A DNA stretch of 64,000 nucleotides, taken from positions 62,001-126,000 of the forward strand of contig NZ_JALKCV010000007.1 in assembly GCF_023634065.1 (NCBI RefSeq), in the 5' to 3' direction. Positions within the stretch are counted from its first letter, which is position 1, and each line of letters begins with the position of its first letter. Shown here one piece after another: positions 49,853 through 58,577 of this stretch. The DNA is from Microbulbifer litoralis (GTDB lineage: Bacteria > Pseudomonadota > Gammaproteobacteria > Pseudomonadales > Cellvibrionaceae). Under the pieces are notes generated by a model. That model saw only the letters and a program-made list of their open reading frames with translations, was not told the DNA's origin and did no database searches. The position numbers were made by a program, and so were the translations under genes.

Positions 49853-50065
49853 CACGGTGCCTGTAAGTGAGCCAAGTGGCGGCCCCGCTGCCGGGGGCCC
49901 TTCGCATCTGACCTGGATGTTCTTTTTTGGCATTGGTCGGGCCGGTGCGCACGGCGCACCCTACTGGAGTCCCGAGTCCCGAGTCCCGAGTCCCGAGTCC
50001 CGAGTCCCGAGTCCCGAGTCCCGAGTCCCGAGTCCCGAGTCCCGAGTCCCGAGTCCCGAGTCCCG
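49853..50065 (-). repeat. Composite repeat copy A with 14 heptamers
   Basis: From left to right: a unique part (49853-49943), palindrome GGTGCGC-ACG-GCGCACC (49944-49960), joint CTACTGG (49961-49967), then 14 exact AGTCCCG units (49968-50065). It is the reverse complement of copy B (50731-50965), nearly base for base, except that it lacks the stem-loop of about 55 bp found in B. Confidence 0.95.
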
Positions 50066-50083
50066 GTATTCACTGTACAAAAC

Positions 50084-50112
50084 TTGCTCCCGGGGACCTC
50101 TTCTGGTATAAA
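50084..50112 (+). promoter_or_regulatory. Promoter of rpmB-rpmG
   Basis: TTGCTC (50084-50089), 17-bp spacer, TATAAA (50107-50112). It lies 19 bp beyond the end of the heptamer array. The start point near 50119 gives a leader of about 120 bases. Confidence 0.6.
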
Positions 50113-50240
50113 ACGCCGCTCTTTGCGGCCGGGCCAGATTCTGAACAGTTTCCGCCGCCGCCCAGGAACCGGATTAGAATCCCGAATTATGTCCCCGCAT
50201 TCCCTGACGCGGGCACCGAGAGTTTTGAAGAGGCCAACAG

Positions 50241-50477
50241 ATGTCCAAGGTATGTCAGGTAACCGGTAAGCGCCCGGTCACCGGTAACAACGTATCCCAC
50301 GCCAAGAACCGCACCAAGCGCCGCTTTGTGCCCAACCTGCACAGCCACCGCTTCTGGGTGGAGTCAGAGAAGCGCTTCGTGAAGCTGCGCGTCTCCTCCA
50401 AAGGTATGCGCGTGATCGACAAGAAAGGTATCGATACCGTGCTGAAAGAGCTGCGCGCCCGCGGCGAGAAAGTCTAA
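50241..50477 (+). CDS. rpmB: Large ribosomal subunit protein bL28
   Basis: A 78-aa basic protein with the family opening [20 protein letters not shown] and later [17 protein letters not shown]. It lacks the four-Cys zinc set found in some bL28 forms (only Cys5 is present). It is followed after 35 bp by rpmG, the standard pair. The operon is flanked on both sides by the inverted composite repeat. Confidence 0.97.
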   Translation: MSKVCQVTGKRPVTGNNVSHAKNRTKRRFVPNLHSHRFWVESEKRFVKLRVSSKGMRVIDKKGIDTVLKELRARGEKV

Positions 50478-50512
50478 CCGGCGTCAGCCGCTGAGAGATC
50501 GGAGACAGGAAG

Positions 50513-50668
50513 ATGCAAGAGAAAATTCGCCTGAACAGCAGTGCCGGCACCGGCCACTTCTACACCACCACCAAGAACAAGCGCAACATGCCGGAAAAGA
50601 TGGAGATCAAGAAGTACGATCCCGTCGTTCGCAAGCATGTGATCTACAAGGAAGGCAAGATCAAGTAA
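50513..50668 (+). CDS. rpmG: Large ribosomal subunit protein bL33
   Basis: A 51-aa protein, [20 protein letters not shown] followed by [20 protein letters not shown]. This is the zinc-independent (Cys-free) form. ACAGGAAG precedes the ATG. Second gene of the rpmB operon, ended by the terminator at 50695. Confidence 0.96.
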   Translation: MQEKIRLNSSAGTGHFYTTTKNKRNMPEKMEIKKYDPVVRKHVIYKEGKIK

Positions 50669-50694
50669 GATTTTGCCTTTAGTTGGATCGAAAG

Positions 50695-50719
50695 AGCCCG
50701 GAACTTCCGGGCTTTTTTA
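50695..50719 (+). terminator. Terminator of rpmB-rpmG
   Basis: Stem AGCCCGG / CCGGGCT followed by TTTTTT, 27 bp after the rpmG stop. Confidence 0.88.
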
Positions 50720-50730
50720 TGCGTCGGTGT

Positions 50731-50965
50731 TCGGGACTCGGGACTCGGGACTCGGGACTCGGGACTCGGGACTCGGGACTCGGGACTCGGGACTCCAGTA
50801 GGGTGCGCCGTGCGCACCGGCCCGATCAATGCCAAAAAAGAACATCCAGGTCAGATGCGAAGGGCCCGCTGCCGGGGGCTGTTTGTGAAACGATTGCCGA
50901 TGAGGCTGTTGAGCAAACAGCTACCGGCAGCGGGGCCGCCACTTGGCTCACTTACAGGCACCGTG
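50731..50965 (+). repeat. Composite repeat copy B with 9 heptamers and stem-loop
   Basis: In order: 9 exact CGGGACT units (50732-50794), joint CCAGTAG (50795-50801), palindrome GGTGCGC-CGT-GCGCACC (50802-50818), a part shared with copy A, a 15-bp imperfect stem (50871-50885 with 50914-50928) holding a 28-nt loop, then the shared end to 50965. Inverted relative to copy A. Confidence 0.95.
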
Positions 50966-50989
50966 GAGCCGGTTGCTGGATAAAGATAA

Positions 50990-51805
50990 ATGCCGGAACT
51001 GCCAGAAGTAGAAACCACTCGCCGCGGCCTGGCCCCACACCTGGAGGGGCACAAAGTGCGTGCGGCCAAAGTGCGCCAGCGCCAGCTGCGCTGGCCGATA
51101 GATCGGGGCTTCGAAAAGCGCATCGCCGGCGCCAGGATCCTGCGCCTGGAGCGCCGCGCCAAGTACCTGCTGGTGCATACCGACAAAGGCTGCGCCATCT
51201 GGCACCTGGGTATGTCCGGCAGCCTGCGGCTGGTGGAACCGGATTGCCCGCCGGAAAAGCACGACCACGTCGACTGGACACTGGATAGCGGCCGGGTACT
51301 GCGCTACCGGGACCCGCGCCGTTTCGGCGCCCTGCTGTGGACCGACGAAGACCCGGTCGCCCACGACCTGCTCAGCCACCTGGGCCCCGAGCCCCTGTCG
51401 GACGAATTCGACGGTGACACCCTGTTCCAGCGCTCCCGCGGCCGCCGCCAGTCGGTGAAAACCTTCATCATGGACGGCCGTATTGTCGTCGGCGTCGGCA
51501 ATATCTATGCCAGCGAATCCCTGTTCCTGGCCGGTATCCGCCCGCAGACTGCCGCCGGGCGCATCTCCCGCGCCCGCTGCCAGCGGCTGGCCGACGCCAT
51601 CAAGCGGGTACTGGCCCGCGCCATCGAACAGGGCGGCACTACCCTGCGCGACTTTACTGGCGGCGACGGCCAGCCCGGCTACTTCGCCCAGCAGCTCAAC
51701 GTCTACGGTCGTACCGGCGAGCCCTGCCCCAAGTGTGGCGGCCCGGTGCGCGAGGCGGTGCTGGGCCAGCGCAGCACCTTTTTCTGCGGTTCCTGCCAGC
51801 GCTGA
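50990..51805 (+). CDS. mutM: Formamidopyrimidine-DNA glycosylase (Fpg)
   Basis: A 271-aa repair enzyme that removes 8-oxoguanine and nicks the site. N-terminal [14 protein letters not shown] supplies the catalytic Pro2 and Glu3. The H2TH region includes [19 protein letters not shown], and the C-terminal zinc finger is C-x2-C ... C-x2-C (CPKCGG ... FFCGSC). All key residues are present. Confidence 0.97.
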   Translation: MPELPEVETTRRGLAPHLEGHKVRAAKVRQRQLRWPIDRGFEKRIAGARILRLERRAKYLLVHTDKGCAIWHLGMSGSLRLVEPDCPPEKHDHVDWTLDSGRVLRYRDPRRFGALLWTDEDPVAHDLLSHLGPEPLSDEFDGDTLFQRSRGRRQSVKTFIMDGRIVVGVGNIYASESLFLAGIRPQTAAGRISRARCQRLADAIKRVLARAIEQGGTTLRDFTGGDGQPGYFAQQLNVYGRTGEPCPKCGGPVREAVLGQRSTFFCGSCQR

Positions 51806-51900
51806 AGGCTCTTTATCAACTGCTACCACGCCCTTCCTTGGGAAAATATTCTCCCCAGACTATAAATCGCCATTGGTATCGGCGATTGGGGAGCTCTCCC

Positions 51901-52059
51901 GTGATCATGATGTTGCCCTTTGTCACCGTGCTGCTGTCCGCCTGGTTCGCCTGGCGCGGACATCGCTGCGCGAGTATCGGTGCCTGGTGGCTGACCCTGG
52001 CAACTTTCATCGCCTGGTGCTTCTACCATATGACCGACCCCATGAACCTGTCGTTGTAG
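51901..52059 (+). CDS. Small DUF5993-like membrane protein
   Basis: A 52-aa protein, (M)IMMLPFVTVLLSAWFAWRG then ASIGAWWLTLATFIAWCFYH and a short tail MTDPMNLSL. It has two membrane helices. GGGGAG lies 7 bases before a GTG at 51901; ATGs at 51907 and 51910 are alternatives. The tail and the position 9 bp before a dsbB-type gene fit the DUF5993 family as I remember it. Probably a partner of the disulfide oxidase beside it; function unknown. Confidence 0.7.
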   Translation: MIMMLPFVTVLLSAWFAWRGHRCASIGAWWLTLATFIAWCFYHMTDPMNLSL

Positions 52060-52068
52060 GAGGTCCCG

Positions 52069-52626
52069 GTGAAAATTACCCTCGGCCGCACCGCCCCCTG
52101 CGTCAACAGCCTGGCGCTGCTCGGCGTCAGCGGCATTCTCTGGTTTGCCTTCGCCTGGCAGCTGCTCCTGCACGAACTGCCCTGCCCGCTGTGCCTGCTG
52201 CAGCGGGCCGGTTTTGCGATGGTGGGGATCGGCCTGCTGCTGAATATCCGCTTCGGTTCCCGGCCGTTGCACTACGGCATTGTCGTTGTCTCTGCCCTGG
52301 CCGGCATGGTGTCGGCGGCGCGGCAGGTGTTGCTGCATATCGCCCCCGGCGACCCGGGATTCGGCTCGCCCTTTCTGGGCCTGCATTTCTACACCTGGGC
52401 GCTGGTGGCCTTTTTCGCGCTGCTGCTGTGGAGTGGCCTGGTACTGATGCTCGACGATATGGGCAGTGCGCCGGCAGCCGGCGGCAAGCGGGCGCCCGGT
52501 TGGCTGGGAAAACTGGCGACAGTGGCGTTTCTCTCGATTTTACTGATCAATGTGCTTTCCACCACCGTCGAGTGCGGCTTCGGCCCCTGCCCGGACAATC
52601 CCACCGGCTATCAGTGGCTGCCGTAG
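52069..52626 (+). CDS. DsbB family disulfide bond formation protein
   Basis: A 185-aa inner-membrane protein with five predicted helices. It starts with GTG at 52069 behind a perfect AGGAGGT. The quinone-linked Cys pair is CPLC at 39-42 after the first helix, as in DsbB. The second Cys pair is not in the loop between helices 3 and 4 but at the C-terminus, CGFGPC (169-174), with the ending DNPTGYQWLP. Predicted topology still puts both pairs in the periplasm. It probably re-oxidises a DsbA-like protein, perhaps not DsbA itself. Confidence 0.85.
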   Translation: MKITLGRTAPCVNSLALLGVSGILWFAFAWQLLLHELPCPLCLLQRAGFAMVGIGLLLNIRFGSRPLHYGIVVVSALAGMVSAARQVLLHIAPGDPGFGSPFLGLHFYTWALVAFFALLLWSGLVLMLDDMGSAPAAGGKRAPGWLGKLATVAFLSILLINVLSTTVECGFGPCPDNPTGYQWLP

Positions 52627-52704
52627 GCAGGTGCGATTCCCCAACATGCAGCCAGTACCCTTTCTATACTTCCCCAGAACCTGCATAAATGCCGCGGAGG
52701 GGAA

Positions 52705-53280
52705 ATGAAAATCGTCTGGCTCGTCTGTGTCGCCGCGCTACTCGTTGCCTGCGGGCGCCCCGACGGAGCGCAAGAGAGAAGCAGCAGTTCTGCGCCCGCC
52801 GCCGAGCCACAGCAATCCGACCCGGAACAAAAAGCCCTGCACCTGCCCGGTGTCGAGCGGCTGCTGGATCTGCGCGGCGGGCGCACCCCGGCGGACTATG
52901 TGCAGGCAGTGAAAAAATTTATGCGGGAAAATCCCGATCTGCAGGTCATCGTCGGCAAGGGATGGGATGCCGCGGCATTCGGTGCGACACAACCGCACAA
53001 GGCGCAGCTGGATCAGGTAAGCGACTTTGTTCCGATCGTCCTTATTTCCCGCGACCATAAAAGCATCTGGACCAACTCGGAGGGTCTTGCCGCCGCGGGT
53101 ATCAATACCGATACTCCAGATCCGCCGGGCGGCACTATCGAAAAAGATGAGGGCGGCCTGCCCAATGGCCTGGTGCGCGGCGCTGCAGTGGAGTTACTGG
53201 AAAGAATCATTCCCAGATCAGACGGAAGCGGTGAGCTTGAGGCCGATAATCCCCGCCACGATCAGCCCGATACAGAATAG
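52705..53280 (+). pseudogene. Fragment of a secreted YtcJ-like amidohydrolase
   Basis: The open frame of 191 codons begins with a lipoprotein-like signal (VCVAALLVAC). From about residue 50 it matches only the middle of YtcJ-type amidohydrolases: LDLRGGRTPADYVQAVKKFM, VIVGKGWDAAAFG, LISRDHKSIWTNSEGLAAAG, DTPDPPGGTIEKDEGGLPNG. The metal-binding HxH part before this and the catalytic half after it are missing. The end runs 63 bases into the opposite SMR gene. Most simply a gene with deletions at both ends; a short secreted protein is less likely. Confidence 0.65.
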
Positions 53281-53544
53281 CCTTGGTAACGCCGTGGATT
53301 CGGAAAACAGCACAATTCCCAGAATCGCCGTCCCCACCGCACCGATCCCGGTCCACACCGCGTAGCCGGTACCCACCGGGATCACTTTCAGCGCCTGGGC
53401 GAGAAAATAGAAACTGGCGACCATCGCCAGCACCGTCAGTGCGCTCGGCAGTGGCCGGCTGAAGCCCTGGGTGAATTTGAGCCCCACGGCCCAGCCGATT
53501 TCCAAAAGGCCGGCGATCGTCAGTAGAAACCACGGATTGGTCAT
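53218..53544 (-). CDS. SMR family small multidrug/guanidinium exporter
   Basis: A 108-aa four-helix membrane protein. The essential Glu is in [18 protein letters not shown], which with [20 protein letters not shown] resembles the SugE/Gdx branch (guanidinium export) more than EmrE. The final helix is [18 protein letters not shown]. It follows ggt after 12 bp on the same strand, so they are likely one transcript. I saw no guanidine riboswitch, so substrate remains open. Confidence 0.85.
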   Translation of the reverse strand: MTNPWFLLTIAGLLEIGWAVGLKFTQGFSRPLPSALTVLAMVASFYFLAQALKVIPVGTGYAVWTGIGAVGTAILGIVLFSESTALPRLFCIGLIVAGIIGLKLTASV

Positions 53545-53556
53545 TGTCGGTTACCG

Positions 53557-55281
53557 CTATTTGCCCAGGGCACTGCCCTCGCGGCGCGGGTCGGCGCCGC
53601 CGCGCAGCTCGCCATCGACCAGCGCGATCGCGTGGATGCCGCTGTTCAGGTGCTTCTCCACCACTTTGTGACCGAGCTTTTCCAGCTTTGCCACCGTCTC
53701 CGCGGAAAAGAAACCCGGCTCCAGCTCGACTCTATAACCGATTGCCCCGATATTGCCGGCGGCCACCGCATCCGCGATCGGCATACCCAGGCCCAGGTGG
53801 TAGAGAATGGTGCGCGCCGTGTAATCGATAATGCGCGAGCCGCCCGGTGAGCCCACCAGCAGGCGCATATTGTTGTCGTGGTCGAACACGATGGTCGGCG
53901 ACATCGACGAGCGCGGGCGCTTGCCCGGCTGGATGCGGTTGGCCACCGAGGAGCCCTTGGCATCCCTGGGCACAAAGGAAAAATCGGTCAGCTGGTTGTT
54001 GAGCAGGAAGCCCTTCACGAACAGCCGCGAGCCGAAGCCGGTCTCGATACTGGTGGTCATGCTGACGCCGTTGCCGTAGCGGTCGACGATCGACAGGTGG
54101 CTGGTATTGGGCATTTCCGGTGACGCTGCCTGCAGGCGTGGCTCGTCGAAGGACTGCGGCTCGCCGGCGACCGCCTCGGTGGCGCGCTCGGGGTCGATCA
54201 ACTGCGCGCGCCGCGCCAGGTACTGGGGTGCGACCATGGACTGGCTGGGCACGCTGACAAAGTCCGCATCCGCGGAATAGGTATTGCGATCGGCAAAGGC
54301 CAGTTCCGAGGCCTCGGCGAACAGGTGAGTCAGTTCGGTGTCGCCGGCCTCGTACTCGTTCAGGGAGAATTGCCCCAGCATGCCGAGGATGGCGCCCACG
54401 GTGGTGCCGCCGGAAGATGGTGCGTCGGCGCCGCAGACGCGGTAGGTCAGGAAGATACTGCAGACGGGCTCGCGTACCTTGGCCCGGTAGCCGGCGATAT
54501 CCTTCAGGGTCATTTTGCCCGGGTTTTTGGGGTCTCCCTGCACGGCGGCGGCGATGGCCTCGGCAATCGGGCCGCTGTAGAAGGCATCGGCGCCCTTGTC
54601 GGCAATGGTGCGCAGCGTCGCCGCGTAATCGGGGTTTTTCAGCAGGTGTCCCACCGGCAGCGGTTCGCCGTCGTCGCCAAAGAAGTAGGCGGCAATGGCC
54701 GGTCGCGCATCCACCTGCGGCATCCTGTCGAGCAGCTGGTGCAGGCGCGGCGAGACGCGGAAGCCGTTTTCGGCGAGCCGGATCGCCGGCTGGAAGAGTT
54801 CTGCCCAGGGCAGTTTGCCGTCGCGCCCGTGGGCCAGTTCCAGCATGCGCAGCACGCCGGGCACGCCCACGGAGTAGCCGCCGATCACTGCCTTCAGGAA
54901 GGGGCGCGGTTGGCCGTCGCGGAGGAAATAGTCTTCGTCTACGCCGGCCGGCGCAGTTTCGCGGCCGTCGTAGTAATGCAGTTCACCGCCATCGGCGCGG
55001 TAGCTCAGCATAAAGGCGCCGCCGCCGATCCCGGACGACTGCGGCTCTACCAGGCCCAGCACCAGTTGCGCGGCAATGGCCGCATCCACGGCGGTGCCGC
55101 CGCGGGCGAGTATCTGTTCCGCGGCGCGGCTGGCGAGGGGATTGGCGGTCACCGCCATATAGTCTTCCGCACTGGCGGACTTGATTTCGCTGCGGCCGGT
55201 GGCGACCTCAGGCTGTATCTCCTGGCCGGCCAGCGTGGCGGAGGCGGAAAGCGTAAGCAGCGCGAGAATCAGATGGCGCAC
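53557..55281 (-). CDS. ggt: Gamma-glutamyltransferase proenzyme
   Basis: A 574-aa periplasmic Ntn-hydrolase that cleaves glutathione and transfers the glutamyl group. A signal peptide (MRHLILALLTLSASATLAGQ) is followed by the large subunit (GGTAVDAAIAAQLVLGLVEP, SGIGGGAFMLSYRA). Self-cleavage would occur before Thr393 in MPNTSHLSIVD. The small subunit has VGSPGGSRIIDYT. Length is normal. Its neighbour exports small cations, but no functional link can be proved. Confidence 0.94.
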   Translation of the reverse strand: MRHLILALLTLSASATLAGQEIQPEVATGRSEIKSASAEDYMAVTANPLASRAAEQILARGGTAVDAAIAAQLVLGLVEPQSSGIGGGAFMLSYRADGGELHYYDGRETAPAGVDEDYFLRDGQPRPFLKAVIGGYSVGVPGVLRMLELAHGRDGKLPWAELFQPAIRLAENGFRVSPRLHQLLDRMPQVDARPAIAAYFFGDDGEPLPVGHLLKNPDYAATLRTIADKGADAFYSGPIAEAIAAAVQGDPKNPGKMTLKDIAGYRAKVREPVCSIFLTYRVCGADAPSSGGTTVGAILGMLGQFSLNEYEAGDTELTHLFAEASELAFADRNTYSADADFVSVPSQSMVAPQYLARRAQLIDPERATEAVAGEPQSFDEPRLQAASPEMPNTSHLSIVDRYGNGVSMTTSIETGFGSRLFVKGFLLNNQLTDFSFVPRDAKGSSVANRIQPGKRPRSSMSPTIVFDHDNNMRLLVGSPGGSRIIDYTARTILYHLGLGMPIADAVAAGNIGAIGYRVELEPGFFSAETVAKLEKLGHKVVEKHLNSGIHAIALVDGELRGGADPRREGSALGK

Positions 55282-55366
55282 GGGAAACTCCTCGGACGGT
55301 GAAAACCCGCCCGAGTGTACCAGAAAGCCGCGGGGGGACCGCTCGCCGGGCGGCGAACGGAAAGCG

Positions 55367-55849
<483 letters not shown>

Positions 55850-55921
55850 TCAGTTTTTCCGAGCGCGCCCAAGGGAAGCGCATGGTAAACAATTTGCCCG
55901 GGCGGCTCAAAACAGCGCAAT

Positions 55922-56515
55922 TCACGCACCGTTTTGGGGGCCTGTCCGGAACAGCCGCATCTGCACCCGCCCGGCCCGTTTGTCCTTTTCCAGTTGCCAG
56001 CCGGCGGGGGTTGGCAGCGGGCTGTCGCGGGGTGTTTCCACATAGACCAGCGCGCCCTCGTCCAACTGCGAAGCCAGCGCTGCCAGGCTCTCCCGCCAGA
56101 GATCGCCGGCGAATGGCGGGTCCACGAATACGATATCGAAGGGCCCGCGATGACCGGCGAGGAAATCCGCCGCACTGCAGTGGTGCACGCGGCCATTGTT
56201 GGCCCCCAGCAGTTTCAATTGCTCCCGCAGGGTCTGCACCGCGCGCGGGTTCAGTTCCACGAAGTCCACCCGCGCGGCGCCGCGCGACAGCGCCTCCAGT
56301 CCCAGTGCGCCGGAGCCGGCGAACAGGTCCAGGCAGCGGGCGTCCGGCAGGTGGAACTGCAGCCAGTTGAACAGGGTTTCCCGCAGCCGGTCGCCGGTCG
56401 GCCGCAAACCCTCCACCGGCGCGAACTGGAGCCGCCGCCCGCGCCAGCGGCCGCCGATAATACGCAGCTGGGACAGGGGTTGCGGGGCGGCTCTGCGCGG
56501 GGAACGTCGGGTCAA
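55922..56515 (-). CDS. rsmD: 16S rRNA (guanine-966-N2) methyltransferase RsmD
   Basis: A SAM-dependent enzyme that modifies G966 of 16S rRNA. Family blocks: QLRIIGGRWRGRRLQFAPVE, LRPTGDRLRETLFNWLQ, CLDLFAGSGALGLEALSRGA and the catalytic DIVFVDPPFAGDLW. I give the TTG at 56515 ((M)TRRSPRRAAPQPL, 197 aa, GAGAG upstream) because length and spacing to the divergent ftsY fit. An ATG at 56566 with AAAGG upstream would give 214 aa and is nearly as good. Confidence 0.9.
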   Translation of the reverse strand: MTRRSPRRAAPQPLSQLRIIGGRWRGRRLQFAPVEGLRPTGDRLRETLFNWLQFHLPDARCLDLFAGSGALGLEALSRGAARVDFVELNPRAVQTLREQLKLLGANNGRVHHCSAADFLAGHRGPFDIVFVDPPFAGDLWRESLAALASQLDEGALVYVETPRDSPLPTPAGWQLEKDKRAGRVQMRLFRTGPQNGA

Positions 56516-56603
56516 GGGATTCTCTCTGCGGTTCTGGCTGTCTGGTATCCTGAGCGATGCTAACATTAGCGCCTTTCTGCCAGCGGTACATCCGGACCCA
56601 TCC

Positions 56604-57791
56604 ATGATCTTTGACTTCCTGCGTAAAAAGAAGCCCAAGGCCGACGAAGCCGAATCCGAACAGTCCCCCGTGACCGGGGAGCGGGCCCCCGCGCCCGAGG
56701 CTGTCGAGCCGGTACCGGAAGAGGCCCCGGCCGATACCGGCGCGGTCGCCGAAGCGGAGCCCGAGGCTGCGGCAGCGGAACCCGAGCCGATCGCCGGACC
56801 CGGGCAGCCGGCCGGGCAAGCGCCCGCGGGCAAGGCAGGGCCCGAGGAAAAAAAAGAGGGCTTCTTCGCCCGCATCCGCCGCGGCCTCAGCCGCACCAGC
56901 AACCAGTTCGCCGAGGGCATGGGCAACCTGTTCCTGGGCGCCAAGGAGATCGACGAGGACCTGCTGGAGGAGCTGGAGACCCAGCTGCTGATGGCCGACG
57001 TCGGCGTCGAGGCCACCACCGAGATCGTCGACCGCCTGACCGAGCGCGTCTCGCGCCGCGAGCTGGCGGACGGCGAGGCGCTCTACGGGGCGCTGCAGGA
57101 CGAGCTGGCGGACCTGCTGGACAAGGTGGAGGAGCCGCTGGCTATCGACAGCGCCAGGAAGCCGTTCGTGATCCTGGTTGTCGGTGTCAACGGTGTCGGC
57201 AAGACCACCACCATCGGCAAGCTGGCGCACCGCTACCTGAACGAGGGCAAGTCGGTCATGCTGGCCGCCGGCGACACCTTCCGCGCGGCGGCGGTGGAGC
57301 AGTTGCAGGTCTGGGGCGAGCGCCACGATGTACCGGTGGTGGCCCAGCACACCGGCGCCGATAGCGCCTCGGTGATCTTCGACGCGGTGCAGTCGGCCCA
57401 ATCCCGCGGCGTCGACGTGGTGATCGCCGATACCGCCGGGCGCCTGCACACCAAGTCCAACCTGATGGAAGAGCTGTCCAAGGTGCGCCGGGTCATGGGC
57501 AAGCTGGACCCGAGCGCGCCCCACGAAGTGCTGCTGGTACTGGACGCCGGCACCGGCCAGAACGCCACCAGCCAGGCGGAGCAGTTCCGCGAATCCGCCG
57601 GCGTCACCGGCCTGGTGCTGACCAAGCTGGACGGCACCGCCAAGGGCGGTGTGATCTTTGCCCTGGCGCGGCGCTTCGGAATTCCGGTACGCTTTATCGG
57701 TGTCGGCGAGCAGGCCGAAGACCTGCAGCCGTTTGTGGCCCGCGACTACGTGGCCGCGCTGTTCGAACGCGCGCCGACCGAGCAATCTTAA
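56604..57791 (+). CDS. ftsY: Signal recognition particle receptor FtsY
   Basis: A 395-aa SRP-type GTPase that delivers ribosome-nascent chain complexes to the translocon. The acidic, Ala/Pro/Glu-rich A domain (about 10-85) holds membrane-binding segments, including GFFARIRRGLSRTSNQFAEG at its end. NG domain: G1 GVNGVGKTTTIGKLA, DTFRAAAVEQLQVW, G3 DTAGRLHTK, G4 TKLDGTAKGG. Start ATG 56604 (MIFDFLRKKK). First gene of the ftsY-ftsE-ftsX-rpoH cluster. Confidence 0.96.
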   Translation: MIFDFLRKKKPKADEAESEQSPVTGERAPAPEAVEPVPEEAPADTGAVAEAEPEAAAAEPEPIAGPGQPAGQAPAGKAGPEEKKEGFFARIRRGLSRTSNQFAEGMGNLFLGAKEIDEDLLEELETQLLMADVGVEATTEIVDRLTERVSRRELADGEALYGALQDELADLLDKVEEPLAIDSARKPFVILVVGVNGVGKTTTIGKLAHRYLNEGKSVMLAAGDTFRAAAVEQLQVWGERHDVPVVAQHTGADSASVIFDAVQSAQSRGVDVVIADTAGRLHTKSNLMEELSKVRRVMGKLDPSAPHEVLLVLDAGTGQNATSQAEQFRESAGVTGLVLTKLDGTAKGGVIFALARRFGIPVRFIGVGEQAEDLQPFVARDYVAALFERAPTEQS

Positions 57792-57890
57792 GAGGAGTGT
57801 CTGGTGGCCGCGGTCCCGGGTGCGTGGACCACTAGCTCTGAAACTTGAGTTACAACAAGAACAATTTTGCCCACATGACCGCCTTCGCCC

Positions 57891-58577
57891 ATGATCACGT
57901 TTGACAGCGTCAACAAACGCTACGAATCCGGCCAGGATGCGCTGGTACGCATCAGCCTGGAAATCGGGCGCGGCGAGCTGGTGTTCCTGACCGGCCACTC
58001 CGGCGCCGGCAAGAGCACGCTGCTGAAACTGCTCACCGCCATCGAGCGCCCCACCCGCGGCAGCATCCTGGTGGCCGGGCAGAACCTCAACCGGCTGCGC
58101 AACGGCCAGATCCCCTACTACCGCCGCAACCTGGGCATCGTGTTCCAGAACCACCAACTGCTGTTCGATCGCAGCGTCTACGACAATGTCGCCCTGCCGC
58201 TGTCGGTCTCCGGCTGCAGCAAGCGCGAGGTGGGCCGCCGCGTGCGCGCGGCGCTGGACAAGGTGGGCCTGCTGCACAAAGAGCGCCAGAACCCGATCGT
58301 GCTGTCCGGCGGCGAGCAGCAGCGGGTGGGCATCGCCCGCGCGGTGGTCAACAAGCCGGCGGTGCTGGTGGCCGACGAGCCCACCGGCAACCTGGACCCG
58401 CAGCTGTCGGCCGAGATCATGCAGCTGTTCTCTGACTTCAACGCCGTGGGCGTCACGGTAATGGTGGCCAGCCACGACCTGGAGCTGATCGCGCGCATGA
58501 AGCGCCGCGTACTGACGCTGCAGGCCGGCCAGTTGATCTACGATGGAACCCCGAGCCGTGAAGCAGCCTACTCCTAG
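57891..58577 (+). CDS. ftsE: Cell division ATP-binding protein FtsE
   Basis: A 228-aa ABC ATPase that, with FtsX, activates cell-wall amidases through EnvC during septation. Walker A GHSGAGKSTLLK, signature LSGGEQQRVGIARAV, Walker B VLVADEPTGNLDP and switch His in VASHDLE. It overlaps ftsX by 35 bases. Confidence 0.96.
   Translation: MITFDSVNKRYESGQDALVRISLEIGRGELVFLTGHSGAGKSTLLKLLTAIERPTRGSILVAGQNLNRLRNGQIPYYRRNLGIVFQNHQLLFDRSVYDNVALPLSVSGCSKREVGRRVRAALDKVGLLHKERQNPIVLSGGEQQRVGIARAVVNKPAVLVADEPTGNLDPQLSAEIMQLFSDFNAVGVTVMVASHDLELIARMKRRVLTLQAGQLIYDGTPSREAAYS

Larger units (their letters stand above)
49789..50240. other. Intergenic region radC-rpmB: repeat copy A and the ribosomal promoter
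   Basis: This 452-bp region contains about 60 bp with no signal, composite repeat copy A (49853-50065), a promoter at 50084-50112 and a leader of about 120 bases before rpmB. Confidence 0.7.
50669..50989. other. Intergenic region rpmG-mutM: terminator and repeat copy B
   Basis: This 321-bp region is almost entirely filled by the rpmG terminator and composite repeat copy B. The remaining 24 bp before mutM hold its ribosome site region only. Confidence 0.75.

Noticed and set aside
49968..50065. CRISPR-like array
   Set aside because: The repeat unit is 7 bp with no spacers, and there are no cas genes. It is a simple tandem array.
49968..50065. Repetitive PESRVPS-type peptide coding
   Set aside because: A 7-bp unit stays open in several frames by arithmetic; the frame has no start signal and overlaps radC's end in another frame.
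53545..53556. Guanidine riboswitch before the SMR gene
   Set aside because: Only 12 bases separate it from ggt, and no conserved ACGR/hairpin pattern was seen there or before ggt.
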